A DNA stretch of 31,764 bases from JAZQHR01 sp045540815 (GTDB lineage: Bacteria > Bacillota > Clostridia > UMGS1810). The stretch covers positions 1-31,764 of the forward strand of contig JAZQHY010000059.1 of the NCBI GenBank assembly GCA_045540815.1, written 5' to 3'. The notes beneath the pieces were generated by a model, which made no database searches, had not been told where the DNA came from, and saw only the letters and a list, made by a program, of their open reading frames with translations. The translations under genes and the position numbers were made by a program. Below are positions 22,942-30,860 of this stretch, piece by piece (within the stretch, counting starts at the first letter, position 1; each line of letters opens with the position of its first letter).

Positions 22942-25062
22942 ATGGAGAATAATATGGAGAAAAATTTGGAATTTTGGTCAGGTTTTGATGGTGGAACATG
23001 GCAGAAAGAAATTAATGTAAGAAGCTTCATTAGACACAACTTTACCCCATATGACGGCGACGAGGCATTCCTTGAAAAGCCAACTAAGGATACTCTTGAC
23101 CTATGGAATCAGGTAATGGAACTTACAAAACAGGAAAGAGAAGCAGGCGGTGTACTTGATATGGATACTAAAATCATATCTACTATCACTTCACATGGAC
23201 CTGGTTACTTAAATAAGGATAAAGAAAAAATTGTTGGCTTCCAGACAGACAAGCCTTTTAAACGTGCTCTTATGCCGTACGGCGGTATCAGAATGGCTGA
23301 AAAAGCTTGTAAAGACAATGGATATGAGATAGACCCTGAAATAAAAGAGTTTTTCGAAAAGCACAGAAAAACTCATAATGCAGGTGTATTTGATGCATAC
23401 ACTCCTGAAATGAGAGCGTGTCGTTCAAGTCATATTATAACAGGACTTCCAGATGCATACGGCAGAGGAAGAATTATAGGAGACTACAGAAGAGTTGCTC
23501 TATACGGTGTTGATATGCTTATAAAAGATAAGCAGGAACAGAAAGAAACTACTCGTAGTGCTATGTACTCTCACGTTATACGTGCCAGAGAAGAGCTTGC
23601 AGAGCAGATAAGAGCACTTGAGGCTCTAAAGGAAATGGCGCTTTCATACGGATACGATATATCTAAGCCTGCACGCGATACAAAAGAAGCTATTCAGTGG
23701 TTATACTTTGGTTATTTAGCTGCTGTTAAGGAGCAGAACGGTGCTGCGATGTCACTTGGAAGAACATCTACATTCCTTGATATATATGCACAGCGTGACC
23801 TTGAAAATGGCGTTTACACAGAAGCTGAAATTCAGGAAATGGTTGACCATTTCATTATGAAACTAAGACTTATAAAATTTGCCAGAACTCCTGAATACAA
23901 CGCACTATTCTCAGGCGACCCTCAGTGGGTTACAGAGTCAATCGGCGGTGTGGCAATTGACGGACGTCATATGGTTACAAAGATGTCTTACAGATATCTT
24001 CACACACTAACAAACCTTGGTCCTGCACCAGAGCCAAACCTTACAGTTTTATGGTCTACAAGACTTCCTGAAAACTTTAAGCGCTACTGTGCAAGACTTT
24101 CTATAGAAACATCATCTATTCAGTACGAAAACGATGATATGATGAGATTTACTCACGGTGACGACTACGCTATCGCATGCTGCGTATCTTCAATGAGAGT
24201 TGGTAAGGAAATGCAGTTCTTCGGCGCGAGAGCTAACCTTGCTAAATGTCTTCTTTACGCTATAAACGGCGGTGTAGACGAGATTTCCGGCAAACAGGTT
24301 GCACCTGAGTACAGACCTATTACATCAGAATATCTTGATTACGATGAAGTAATGAAGAGATACGATGAAATGATGAAGTGGCTTGCAGGCGTATATGTAA
24401 ACACACTTAACATCATTCACTATATGCACGATAAATACTGCTACGAGAAAATTCAGATGGCACTTCACGATAAAAACGTTACACGTTGGTTTGCTACAGG
24501 TATTGCTGGCCTTTCAGTTGTTGCTGACTCACTTTCTGCAATAAAGTATGCAAAGGTTAAAACCATACGTAACGAGCAGGGTATTGTAGTTGACTACGAG
24601 GTTGAAGGCGATTTCCCTAAATACGGAAACGATGATGACAGAGTTGACACTATTGCATATGATATAGTTCACAGATTTATGGAACACGTTAGAAAGAACC
24701 ACACTTACCGTGACAGTATACCTACAACTTCAATCCTTACTATTACTTCAAACGTAGTATATGGTAAAAACACAGGTTCTACTCCTGACGGAAGAAAGAA
24801 AGGCGAGGCTTTTGCTCCCGGTGCTAATCCAATGCACAGAAGAGATACTCACGGTGCTGTTGCATCACTTTCTACAGTATCTAAGCTTCCATTCATCGAC
24901 GCACAGGATGGTATTTCAAATACATTCTCTATCATTCCTGGTGCACTTGGTAAAGACGATCAGATTTTCGCAGGTGATATAGAGGTTGATCTTGAGTGCT
25001 GTGGTGGTGCATGCACAGGCGCAACACTATTTGAAGGACTTGACGCAAACGACGTTGAATAA
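22942..25062 (+). CDS. pflB: Pyruvate formate-lyase core subunit lacking the glycyl-radical domain
   Basis: Formate C-acetyltransferase converts pyruvate and CoA to acetyl-CoA and formate in fermentation. The 706-aa chain has the whole PFL barrel: FTPYDGDEAFL, ITSHGPGYL, HNAGVFDAYTPEMRACR, and the active-site pair Cys413-Cys414 in YAIACCVSSM. It continues through TSNVVYGKNTGSTPDGRKKG and FSIIPGALGKDD, where E. coli PFL would soon enter the radical domain. Here it runs into a 34-residue tail with CCGGAC and stops at 25060. The RVSGYAV radical loop is absent; it is in the next gene. A single-base indel could not fuse the two, since the other frame has a stop at 25065. Confidence 0.93.
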   Translation: MENNMEKNLEFWSGFDGGTWQKEINVRSFIRHNFTPYDGDEAFLEKPTKDTLDLWNQVMELTKQEREAGGVLDMDTKIISTITSHGPGYLNKDKEKIVGFQTDKPFKRALMPYGGIRMAEKACKDNGYEIDPEIKEFFEKHRKTHNAGVFDAYTPEMRACRSSHIITGLPDAYGRGRIIGDYRRVALYGVDMLIKDKQEQKETTRSAMYSHVIRAREELAEQIRALEALKEMALSYGYDISKPARDTKEAIQWLYFGYLAAVKEQNGAAMSLGRTSTFLDIYAQRDLENGVYTEAEIQEMVDHFIMKLRLIKFARTPEYNALFSGDPQWVTESIGGVAIDGRHMVTKMSYRYLHTLTNLGPAPEPNLTVLWSTRLPENFKRYCARLSIETSSIQYENDDMMRFTHGDDYAIACCVSSMRVGKEMQFFGARANLAKCLLYAINGGVDEISGKQVAPEYRPITSEYLDYDEVMKRYDEMMKWLAGVYVNTLNIIHYMHDKYCYEKIQMALHDKNVTRWFATGIAGLSVVADSLSAIKYAKVKTIRNEQGIVVDYEVEGDFPKYGNDDDRVDTIAYDIVHRFMEHVRKNHTYRDSIPTTSILTITSNVVYGKNTGSTPDGRKKGEAFAPGANPMHRRDTHGAVASLSTVSKLPFIDAQDGISNTFSIIPGALGKDDQIFAGDIEVDLECCGGACTGATLFEGLDANDVE

Positions 25063-25097
25063 TATAAAAAAGTTATAATCTTAAGGAGGAAATCACA

Positions 25098-25340
25098 ATG
25101 GCTGCAACAAAAAATCAGATAGACAATTTGGTATCATTACTTGACGGTTATGTTCAAAAAGGCGGACATCATCTAAATGTAAACGTATTTTCAAAAGAAA
25201 CATTACTCGATGCACAGGCACACCCTGAAAGATATCCTCAGCTTACAATTCGTGTAAGCGGTTATGCTGTTAACTTTGTTAAACTTACAAAGGAACAGCA
25301 GGACGAGGTTATATCCAGAACATTCCACGAGAAAATATAA
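25098..25340 (+). CDS. Stand-alone glycyl-radical domain of pyruvate formate-lyase
   Basis: An 80-aa protein that corresponds to the C-terminal radical domain of PFL. It contains LLDGYVQKGGHHLNVNVF, YPQLTIRVSGYAVNF and LTKEQQDEVISRTFHE. The radical glycine is Gly55 in RVSGYAV. It has its own consensus ribosome site (AAGGAGGA, 25083-25090) and start, and its frame differs from that of the core gene. It resembles the repair protein GrcA/YfiD of enterobacteria, but the neighbouring core has no radical domain of its own, so here it must be an obligatory subunit. Its stop shares one base with the pflA start. Confidence 0.92.
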   Translation: MAATKNQIDNLVSLLDGYVQKGGHHLNVNVFSKETLLDAQAHPERYPQLTIRVSGYAVNFVKLTKEQQDEVISRTFHEKI

Positions 25341-26086
25341 TGGTTGGGTATATTCATTCGCGTGAAAGCTTTGGCACTGTTGACGGCCCCGGCATAAGAT
25401 ATGTGGTATTTATGCAGGGCTGTCCTATGCGTTGTAAATATTGTCACAACCCGGATACGTGGGAGATGAATGTGGGCGAGAAGGTAGAGAGCGAGGAAAT
25501 AATTGCAGAGTACCTTAAAAACCGCTCATTTTACGAACACGGCGGTATAACTGTTACGGGCGGTGAACCGCTTATGCAGACAGAGTTTGTGACAGAGCTT
25601 TTTACCCTTGCAAAGAAGCATAATATTCATACCTGCATAGATACTTCGGGAGTTACATATTCTCCCGAAAATAAGGAGTATATGAAAAAACTTGATAAGC
25701 TTTTAGATGTGACCGACCTTGTTATGCTTGATATTAAGCATATTGATAACGAGGCACACATAGAGCTTACGGGTAAGGAAAATACTAATATCCTTGCGTT
25801 TGCAAGACACCTTTCTGACAGAAATATACCTCTTTGGATAAGACATATTATCGTACCAGGTATAACAGACGACCCTGATGAACAGTTCAGGCTTGGTGAG
25901 TTTATAGGTACGCTCAGGGATTTAAAAGCACTTGATGTACTTCCGTATCACACTATGGGTGTAGGAAAATATAAAGAACTTGGGATTGCCTATCCGCTTG
26001 ATGGAGTCGATGCTCTTCCAATAAGCGAGGCTGTTAAGGCGAAAAATAGGATAATAGAAGGTATTAAAAAAGTTAGAAATTTATAA
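25340..26086 (+). CDS. pflA: Pyruvate formate-lyase activating enzyme
   Basis: A 248-aa radical-SAM enzyme that abstracts hydrogen from the glycyl residue of PFL. The cluster motif is CPMRCKYCHNPDTW (cysteines near 28, 32 and 35), with GPGIR before it and the SAM-binding VTGGEPL near residue 75. Later VMLDIKHID and HTMGVGKY match PflA. It starts directly at the end of the radical-domain gene (TAATG overlap), which supports that 80-aa protein as its substrate. A strong terminator follows. Confidence 0.95.
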   Translation: MVGYIHSRESFGTVDGPGIRYVVFMQGCPMRCKYCHNPDTWEMNVGEKVESEEIIAEYLKNRSFYEHGGITVTGGEPLMQTEFVTELFTLAKKHNIHTCIDTSGVTYSPENKEYMKKLDKLLDVTDLVMLDIKHIDNEAHIELTGKENTNILAFARHLSDRNIPLWIRHIIVPGITDDPDEQFRLGEFIGTLRDLKALDVLPYHTMGVGKYKELGIAYPLDGVDALPISEAVKAKNRIIEGIKKVRNL

Positions 26087-26088
26087 TT

Positions 26089-26114
26089 AAAGGACGGGTT
26101 AACCCGTCCTTTTT
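26089..26114 (+). terminator. Terminator after pflA
   Basis: Stem AAAGGACGGGTT/AACCCGTCCTTT ending in T-run; very stable. Confidence 0.92.
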
Positions 26115-26115
26115 G

Positions 26116-26143
26116 TGTAGGGGACGGCGCTTGTCGACGTCCC
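26116..26143. repeat. Short TGTAGG-type palindromic repeat
   Basis: TGTAGGGGACG followed by a hairpin GGGACG/CGTCCC. It begins with the same TGTAGG as the hairpins near 1351, 2049 and 6407, and may be a truncated member of that family. Confidence 0.45.
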
Positions 26144-26149
26144 GAATAA

Positions 26150-26524
26150 TCATAGAATATTTTTCTCTGTAAGATATTTGGTAAGCTTCTCAAAGCTTTC
26201 AAGGCTTATATCGTGCTCTATCTTGCAACTGTCGGCATAAGCTGTTTCTTCACTCACTCCAAGAGCGATAAGCGCCTTTGCGATGATATTGTGCCTTTCA
26301 TATACGTATGTAGCTATTTCCATACCTTTTTCGGTAAGTGATATTCCGCCATTTTCATCTACTGTGATGTAGCCTTCTTCGCGAAACGACTTCATAGCTA
26401 CCGATACACTCGGCTTGCTAAAGCCAAGCTCATTTGCTATATCTATACTTCTTACGTATCCGTTTTTATTTTTTAATATTAAAATTGATTCTAAATAATT
26501 TTCTGCCGATTCGTGTATTTTCAT
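26150..26524 (-). CDS. DtxR/MntR-family metal-dependent transcriptional regulator
   Basis: A 124-aa cytoplasmic repressor that binds DNA when loaded with Fe(II) or Mn(II). An N-terminal winged helix (about 1-65; VRSIDIANELGFSKPSVSVAM is the recognition region) leads to a dimerisation/metal domain with CKIEHDIS, which matches the Cys-x-x-Glu-His ligands of DtxR/IdeR; MntR has Glu at the Cys position. It lacks the C-terminal SH3 domain. I chose ATG 26524, preceded by AAGGTGG; the ATG at 26545 has no good site. It diverges from the cobalamin-riboswitch unit. No metal transporter is adjacent, so targets are unknown. Confidence 0.88.
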   Translation of the reverse strand: MKIHESAENYLESILILKNKNGYVRSIDIANELGFSKPSVSVAMKSFREEGYITVDENGGISLTEKGMEIATYVYERHNIIAKALIALGVSEETAYADSCKIEHDISLESFEKLTKYLTEKNIL

Positions 26525-26551
26525 ATATTTCCACCTTGCTTTCATAATATC

Positions 26552-26580
26552 ATTTTATCATAGCTTCTTTATAATGTCAA
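26552..26580 (-). promoter_or_regulatory. Promoter of the DtxR-family gene
   Basis: Minus strand -35 TTGACA (26575-26580), 17-bp spacer, -10 TAAAAT (26552-26557). Its -35 lies 15 bases from that of the divergent riboswitch promoter. Confidence 0.8.
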
Positions 26581-26595
26581 ACGATGCAATTAGGT

Positions 26596-26624
26596 TTGAC
26601 TTCGCTTTAAAAATATGCTAAAAT
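26596..26624 (+). promoter_or_regulatory. Promoter of the cobalamin-riboswitch unit
   Basis: -35 TTGACT (26596-26601), 17-bp spacer, -10 TAAAAT (26619-26624). It starts a leader of about 425 bases. Confidence 0.8.
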
Positions 26625-26704
26625 ACTCTAAAATCAAATATTCACACAATGTGTCGGGTATATCGTAAAGACGAAGTTTAAGCGGTGAAAATAGACTCTA
26701 ATTC

Positions 26705-26880
26705 GTCAGGTATATCCGGTGAAAAGGGAAGCGGGTGAGAATCCCGAACGATAACTGTCGCTGTATACACTATTATTTTTGTCCGTCGGCGAAAGCCGGT
26801 CATTGGGAAACTGAGAAGGCAGGACAAAAATTGCGTTTAATAGGCGCGTAAGGTGTTTAGTCAGAAGACCTGCATTGATG
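26705..26880 (+). promoter_or_regulatory. Cobalamin (B12) riboswitch
   Basis: The conserved core is plain: GGTGAAAAGGGAAGCGGGTG then AGAATCCCGA (26718-26747), then the CCGGTCATTGGGAAACTGAG arm, and GTCAGAAGACCTGC near 26859-26872. High cobalamin should fold the aptamer and reduce expression of the downstream surface proteins. Two terminator-type stems follow. An 11-of-12 direct repeat of the aptamer's 5' edge lies upstream at 26653-26664. This accounts for most of the gene-free stretch 26546-27057. Confidence 0.93.
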
Positions 26881-26881
26881 T

Positions 26882-26923
26882 CTTTGCGCAACGTATGTTA
26901 AAGCATACAGCAAAGGCTTTTTT
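26882..26923 (+). terminator. Terminator of the riboswitch expression platform
   Basis: CTTTGC with GCAAAG, enclosing GTATG/CATAC, then a T-run. It lies immediately behind the aptamer and is the likely off switch. Confidence 0.7.
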
Positions 26924-26981
26924 GACTGCAAACTATGTGCCTTATATGCAGACGAATTGTGATATTCACAGGAAAACACAG

Positions 26982-27014
26982 CTGTGGTAATTTATAAATT
27001 ACCGCAGTTTTTTT
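26982..27014 (+). terminator. Second terminator-type hairpin in the riboswitch leader
   Basis: CTGTGGTAATTT/AAATTACCGCAG followed by seven T (27008-27014). It ends 43 bases before the start codon, so it could be a second attenuation point. Confidence 0.7.
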
Positions 27015-27057
27015 GATTTTAGCGGTAAAAACTTATATGAAAAGAGGAATTACCCTA

Positions 27058-30000
27058 ATGAAACGACAGATTTTATTAAGAATTTTATCGGTTGTTTTAG
27101 CATTTATGCTGGTATTTGGTACAGTATATGCCGATAACCAGATTGTAGACGAAGGAACAGCGATAAAAAGTGAGCAACAATTGGACGTTGGAAACACTGA
27201 AGATGATGTTAACACCGAAGAGGGTGGAAATACCGAAGAGGGTGGAAATATCGAAGAGGGTGGAAATACCGAAGAGGGTGGAAATACCGAAGATGGTGGA
27301 AATACCGAAGATGGAGGAAATACCGAAGATGGAGGAAACACCGAAGATGGAGGAAACACTGAAGATATCGGAAATGCCGAAGATGGCGGAGATGCTGGAG
27401 AAGGAGACTTACCTGAACAAGTAACGTATGACCAGCTTATGACAAACATTGCTGCGTCATATGCATTGCAAAGCACTCTTGGAGAGTGGGAATTGTTTGA
27501 TATGGCGGCATACGGTGCATATATGTCAGCAAAAGGCGAAACAGGATATGCTGCTGTGTCTGATGCAAACAAGCAGAATTATGTAAACCTTACGATAAAT
27601 ACACTTAATGGCACAGGTGTGTATGCAAGCGACAGAGCAAAAGGCGAATTAATACTTAAGGCACTTGGATATGACTCGACAGAGCTTTATCCGGTAAACA
27701 GCCGTAAACCAATTGATAATGCATCGCTTTTAAGAAACGAAACATATCTTGGTGACTATACAACTGCGGTATGGCTACTATTTGCAAACCTTCAGGGAAA
27801 GCTTAATTTACCTTATGAAAAGTTAAATGCGTCACTTGATATGATAGAACAAAGCCTAACAGATGGTGTACTTTCGTTTAGCTGGGACGGATTTTCATTC
27901 CCTGACTCTGACACTACAGCTTGGGCGATAGCAGCTCTTACAGGTCTTAATAATAATCCGCAATTTGCCGAGAGAGCGAGTGCTTTAACGCAGACTATGG
28001 TAACAGGACTTTCAAATAGTCTTGGTCAAAACGGCTCATACGGAAATATAAATTCCGATGCAATGGTTATAACAGGGCTTTTGGCCATAGGCATAGACCC
28101 ATATACCGATGCACGTTTTGTAAAGGAAGGTGGAAATCTTGGCGATGCGCTAAGATTATACATAAACGAAACAAATGACGGATTTGTAAGTGCATATCCT
28201 GGTGGTGAGGCGCTTGCTACTGAGCAGGGCTTCAGAGCACTTATTGCACTTGAGAGATTTAAACTTGGACAAAATACACCATATAATATATATAAGCCAA
28301 GTGTGAGCGTACTTGTTCCTGCTTATGCGGTTGGAAGCGGTACTACATCTGTGCCGTCAGCACCGCCAGCAGAATCCAACTATATTACTGTAACATTTGA
28401 AATGACAGGCTACAAATCAACGTGGATTTCAAACAGAAGTACTACAGTGAAAGAAGGTTCAAAGGTATATCATCTTCTCAAAAAAATGTTTGAAGAAAAC
28501 AGTATGACTGCCAATGGTTTGGATAAAGGTTATGTAAAGTCGGTAACGCGGGGTTCGACCACACTTGGACAGTTTGACAAAGGTGTAAACAGCGGTTGGT
28601 TATACTACGTAAACGGCACACTTCCAAATGTAGGTATATCCGACTACACGCTTGAAGACGGCAATGCAGTAAGGTTTGTTTATACTACAGATTATGTCGA
28701 GGTTATGCACGGAGGCATAAACATCAGCAGTCCGTCAAAAGATTGGGTGGATGATGAAGACGAAAAAGCTGACGAAAAGCAAGATGACAAAGAACAGAAT
28801 AAAAATGTCAAAGAAGAAAAGGACGCCGACGAAAAAGAAGAAGTAAATGAAAAAGATGAGAGCGTAGAGGTTATTTCTTCTGCCGGATACACAGATGTTG
28901 ATGCGGATGCGCCATACACTAAAGCGGTAGACTTTATGTATGCAAAAGGCATTATGAACGGCACAGGTGATAATAAATTTTCACCTGATACATCACTTTC
29001 GAGAGCGATGCTTGTTACAATTTTGTACAGGCTTGACGGCGAGCCTGAGGTGAAGGGTGAGAGCGAGTTTGGCGATTTAACTGAAGATTGGTACAAAAAG
29101 GCTGTATCGTGGGCAAACGAAAACGGCATTGTAATAGGTACTGCGAAAGGTGTATTTTCACCTGATGATATGATAATAGGTGAGCATCTGTCGCTTGTAA
29201 TTGACAGATACTGCGATTATAAAGAGATTGAACTTACGAAAAAAGACAAAAACATAAGTGTGCTTGAAGACAGAAACGCTGAATTTGGAAATGAATGGAC
29301 TGCTATGCTTTTAGCAAGAAACGGCGGATATACCGAGTGGACCGAAAAGTATTATGATGCTATTCAAAAGCACATTAAAGAGTGCGAGGGTGTGCTTGAC
29401 GAAAGAAAATATACAGAGTATTCAAGACTTATACTTGCACTTACATCTATGGGAAAAGATGTGACAAACGTCTGTGGATATGATATGCTTTTGCCACTTT
29501 CTGATTTTGAAAAGGTAACATATCAAGGCATAAACGGCGCTATCTGGGCACTTGTTGCACTAGACTCGGGTGATTATGAAATTCCTGAAAATGCTAATGC
29601 AAACGTTCAGGCGACACGCGATATGTATGTGGATTTCATACTTAAAAACGAGATTGATGACGGAGGTTTTGCTCTTTCAGGTGAAACTCCAGACGCAGAC
29701 GTGACTGCCATGGCACTTACTGCACTTGCAAAATACAAAGACGACAAAAAGGTAGCATCGGTTATTGACAGAGCGCTCCATAAAATGTCTGAAATTCAAG
29801 ATGAAAACGGCGGTTTTAAATCGTGGGGCAAAGAAAATGCTGAAAGCACTGCGCAGATGATAATAGCGTTATGTACGCTTGGTATTTCGATAGACGATGA
29901 AAGATTTGTTAAAAACGATAGCACGCTTTTGGATAATCTTGAAACGTTCAAAACAGAAAACGGTTACGAGCACGTAAAAGGCGAAGGTGTAAATGCATTT

Positions 30001-30180
30001 GCTACCGAGCAGTGCTTGTCTGCGGTTATGGCGTACGAAAGATTTAAAAAAGGCGAAAGCAGTCTTTATGATATGACGGACAAAATGACAGTGGCAAGCA
30101 TAGAAAACACCCCTTATAAAGATGTATCAAGGGCGCAGGTTGCTATGGTGTTTTACGATTTATACGGAGCAATAAAGTAA
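27058..30180 (+). CDS. SLH surface protein with intrinsic-factor-like toroid and DUF4430 domains, B12-regulated
   Basis: A large exported protein of 1040 aa. A signal peptide (residues 1-25) is followed by an 18-bp-encoded six-residue repeat tract (about 52-111), an alpha/alpha-toroid of the terpenoid-cyclase/transcobalamin type (about 120-420; DTTAWAIAALTGL and similar), a DUF4430 transcobalamin C-terminal-like domain (about 440-545; SGWLYYVNG), a charged Lys/Glu linker (about 560-605), two SLH-like domains (about 609-715), a second toroid region (about 740-1010; DADVTAMALTALAKY, ESTAQMIIALCTLG) and a short SLH-like end (YKDVSRAQVAMVFYDLYG). SLH domains would hold it in the cell wall. With the B12 riboswitch in front, I infer cobalamin capture. 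ATG 27058 has AGAGGA upstream. Confidence 0.85.
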   Translation: MKRQILLRILSVVLAFMLVFGTVYADNQIVDEGTAIKSEQQLDVGNTEDDVNTEEGGNTEEGGNIEEGGNTEEGGNTEDGGNTEDGGNTEDGGNTEDGGNTEDIGNAEDGGDAGEGDLPEQVTYDQLMTNIAASYALQSTLGEWELFDMAAYGAYMSAKGETGYAAVSDANKQNYVNLTINTLNGTGVYASDRAKGELILKALGYDSTELYPVNSRKPIDNASLLRNETYLGDYTTAVWLLFANLQGKLNLPYEKLNASLDMIEQSLTDGVLSFSWDGFSFPDSDTTAWAIAALTGLNNNPQFAERASALTQTMVTGLSNSLGQNGSYGNINSDAMVITGLLAIGIDPYTDARFVKEGGNLGDALRLYINETNDGFVSAYPGGEALATEQGFRALIALERFKLGQNTPYNIYKPSVSVLVPAYAVGSGTTSVPSAPPAESNYITVTFEMTGYKSTWISNRSTTVKEGSKVYHLLKKMFEENSMTANGLDKGYVKSVTRGSTTLGQFDKGVNSGWLYYVNGTLPNVGISDYTLEDGNAVRFVYTTDYVEVMHGGINISSPSKDWVDDEDEKADEKQDDKEQNKNVKEEKDADEKEEVNEKDESVEVISSAGYTDVDADAPYTKAVDFMYAKGIMNGTGDNKFSPDTSLSRAMLVTILYRLDGEPEVKGESEFGDLTEDWYKKAVSWANENGIVIGTAKGVFSPDDMIIGEHLSLVIDRYCDYKEIELTKKDKNISVLEDRNAEFGNEWTAMLLARNGGYTEWTEKYYDAIQKHIKECEGVLDERKYTEYSRLILALTSMGKDVTNVCGYDMLLPLSDFEKVTYQGINGAIWALVALDSGDYEIPENANANVQATRDMYVDFILKNEIDDGGFALSGETPDADVTAMALTALAKYKDDKKVASVIDRALHKMSEIQDENGGFKSWGKENAESTAQMIIALCTLGISIDDERFVKNDSTLLDNLETFKTENGYEHVKGEGVNAFATEQCLSAVMAYERFKKGESSLYDMTDKMTVASIENTPYKDVSRAQVAMVFYDLYGAIK
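27211..27390 (+). repeat. Ten-unit 18-bp tandem repeat inside the SLH protein gene
   Basis: Ten in-phase copies of the unit AATACCGAAGAGGGTGGA with third-position and Glu/Asp changes, encoding NTE(E/D)GG. A more diverged unit precedes it at 27193-27210. Because the unit is 18 bp, gain or loss keeps the reading frame, so the spacer between signal peptide and first domain can vary in length. Confidence 0.95.
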
Positions 30181-30181
30181 T

Positions 30182-30787
30182 ATGAAAAAATTTTTACAGA
30201 TAACTTTTGTTGCACTTTTAGCAGTGTTTTGTGTATCGTGCGGAAATGCGGGCGAAGTTGCTACTTATGAAAAACCTGTTTCGATACAAGAAGAAAAGGA
30301 AGTTGCCACGCCTAAAGAGACACAGGTGCAAATAGAAAGCAATGAAAAAGCAGTTATTAGTAATGATACACCAATTAAGAAAAACATTTGCACACTTGAG
30401 ATAAGGTGTGATACTATACTTAAAAATATGGATAAACTTCACCCGTCAAAGCAAGATTTTGTCCCAAGTGACGGAATAATATTTTCAAAAAGCGAAATTG
30501 AATTTGACGAGGGTGAAAGCGCATTTCAAGTACTTTTACGAGTAACCAGAGAGAATAAAATTCATATGGAGTTTGTAAACACACCCGGACTCAACAGTTC
30601 GTATGTGGAAGGTATTGCCAACATATATGAGTTTGATTGCGGGGCAGAGTCAGGCTGGATGTACAATGTAAATGGCAAGTTTCCGAGTGTTGGAAGCTCT
30701 GCATATATCATAAATGACGGTGATACCATCTCATATTTATACACCATAAACCGTGGTCACGACATAGGCGGATATGTAGAAGAATAA
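30182..30787 (+). CDS. Lipoprotein with DUF4430 (transcobalamin-like) domain
   Basis: A 201-aa exported lipoprotein. The signal peptide ends in CVSC, with lipid-attachment Cys20; Cys at -3 is unusual. A spacer rich in Glu, Lys and Thr (about 25-65) leads to a DUF4430 domain (about 70-195; FDEGESAFQVLLRVTRENK, CGAESGWMYNVNGKFPSVG, INDGDTISYLYTINRGHDIGG), the same domain as in the gene just upstream. It starts 1 base after that gene's stop and so shares the cobalamin-riboswitch transcript. A membrane-anchored partner that hands ligand from the surface protein to an importer is a fair inference; no B12 importer is in the window. Confidence 0.83.
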   Translation: MKKFLQITFVALLAVFCVSCGNAGEVATYEKPVSIQEEKEVATPKETQVQIESNEKAVISNDTPIKKNICTLEIRCDTILKNMDKLHPSKQDFVPSDGIIFSKSEIEFDEGESAFQVLLRVTRENKIHMEFVNTPGLNSSYVEGIANIYEFDCGAESGWMYNVNGKFPSVGSSAYIINDGDTISYLYTINRGHDIGGYVEE

Positions 30788-30790
30788 AAC

Positions 30791-30828
30791 AAAAACAAGG
30801 CATTGGTAAAAAACGATGCCTTGTTTTT
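30791..30828. terminator. Bidirectional terminator after the lipoprotein gene
   Basis: Stem AAAAACAAGGCAT with ATGCCTTGTTTTT. It lies between convergent genes. Confidence 0.9.
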
Positions 30829-30860
30829 GGGTTTTAAAACTATTTTTAGGAGGATTAGTT

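Noticed and set aside
25060..25098. Sequencing frameshift as the cause of the split PFL
   Set aside because: The second gene has a consensus ribosome site and start; both frames contain stops between the genes, so at least two errors would be needed.
27033..27572. Long minus-strand and alternative plus-strand frames over the 18-bp repeats
   Set aside because: Repeats with an 18-bp unit keep several frames open; the encoded low-complexity peptides simply mirror the SLH gene, which has the signal peptide and domains.
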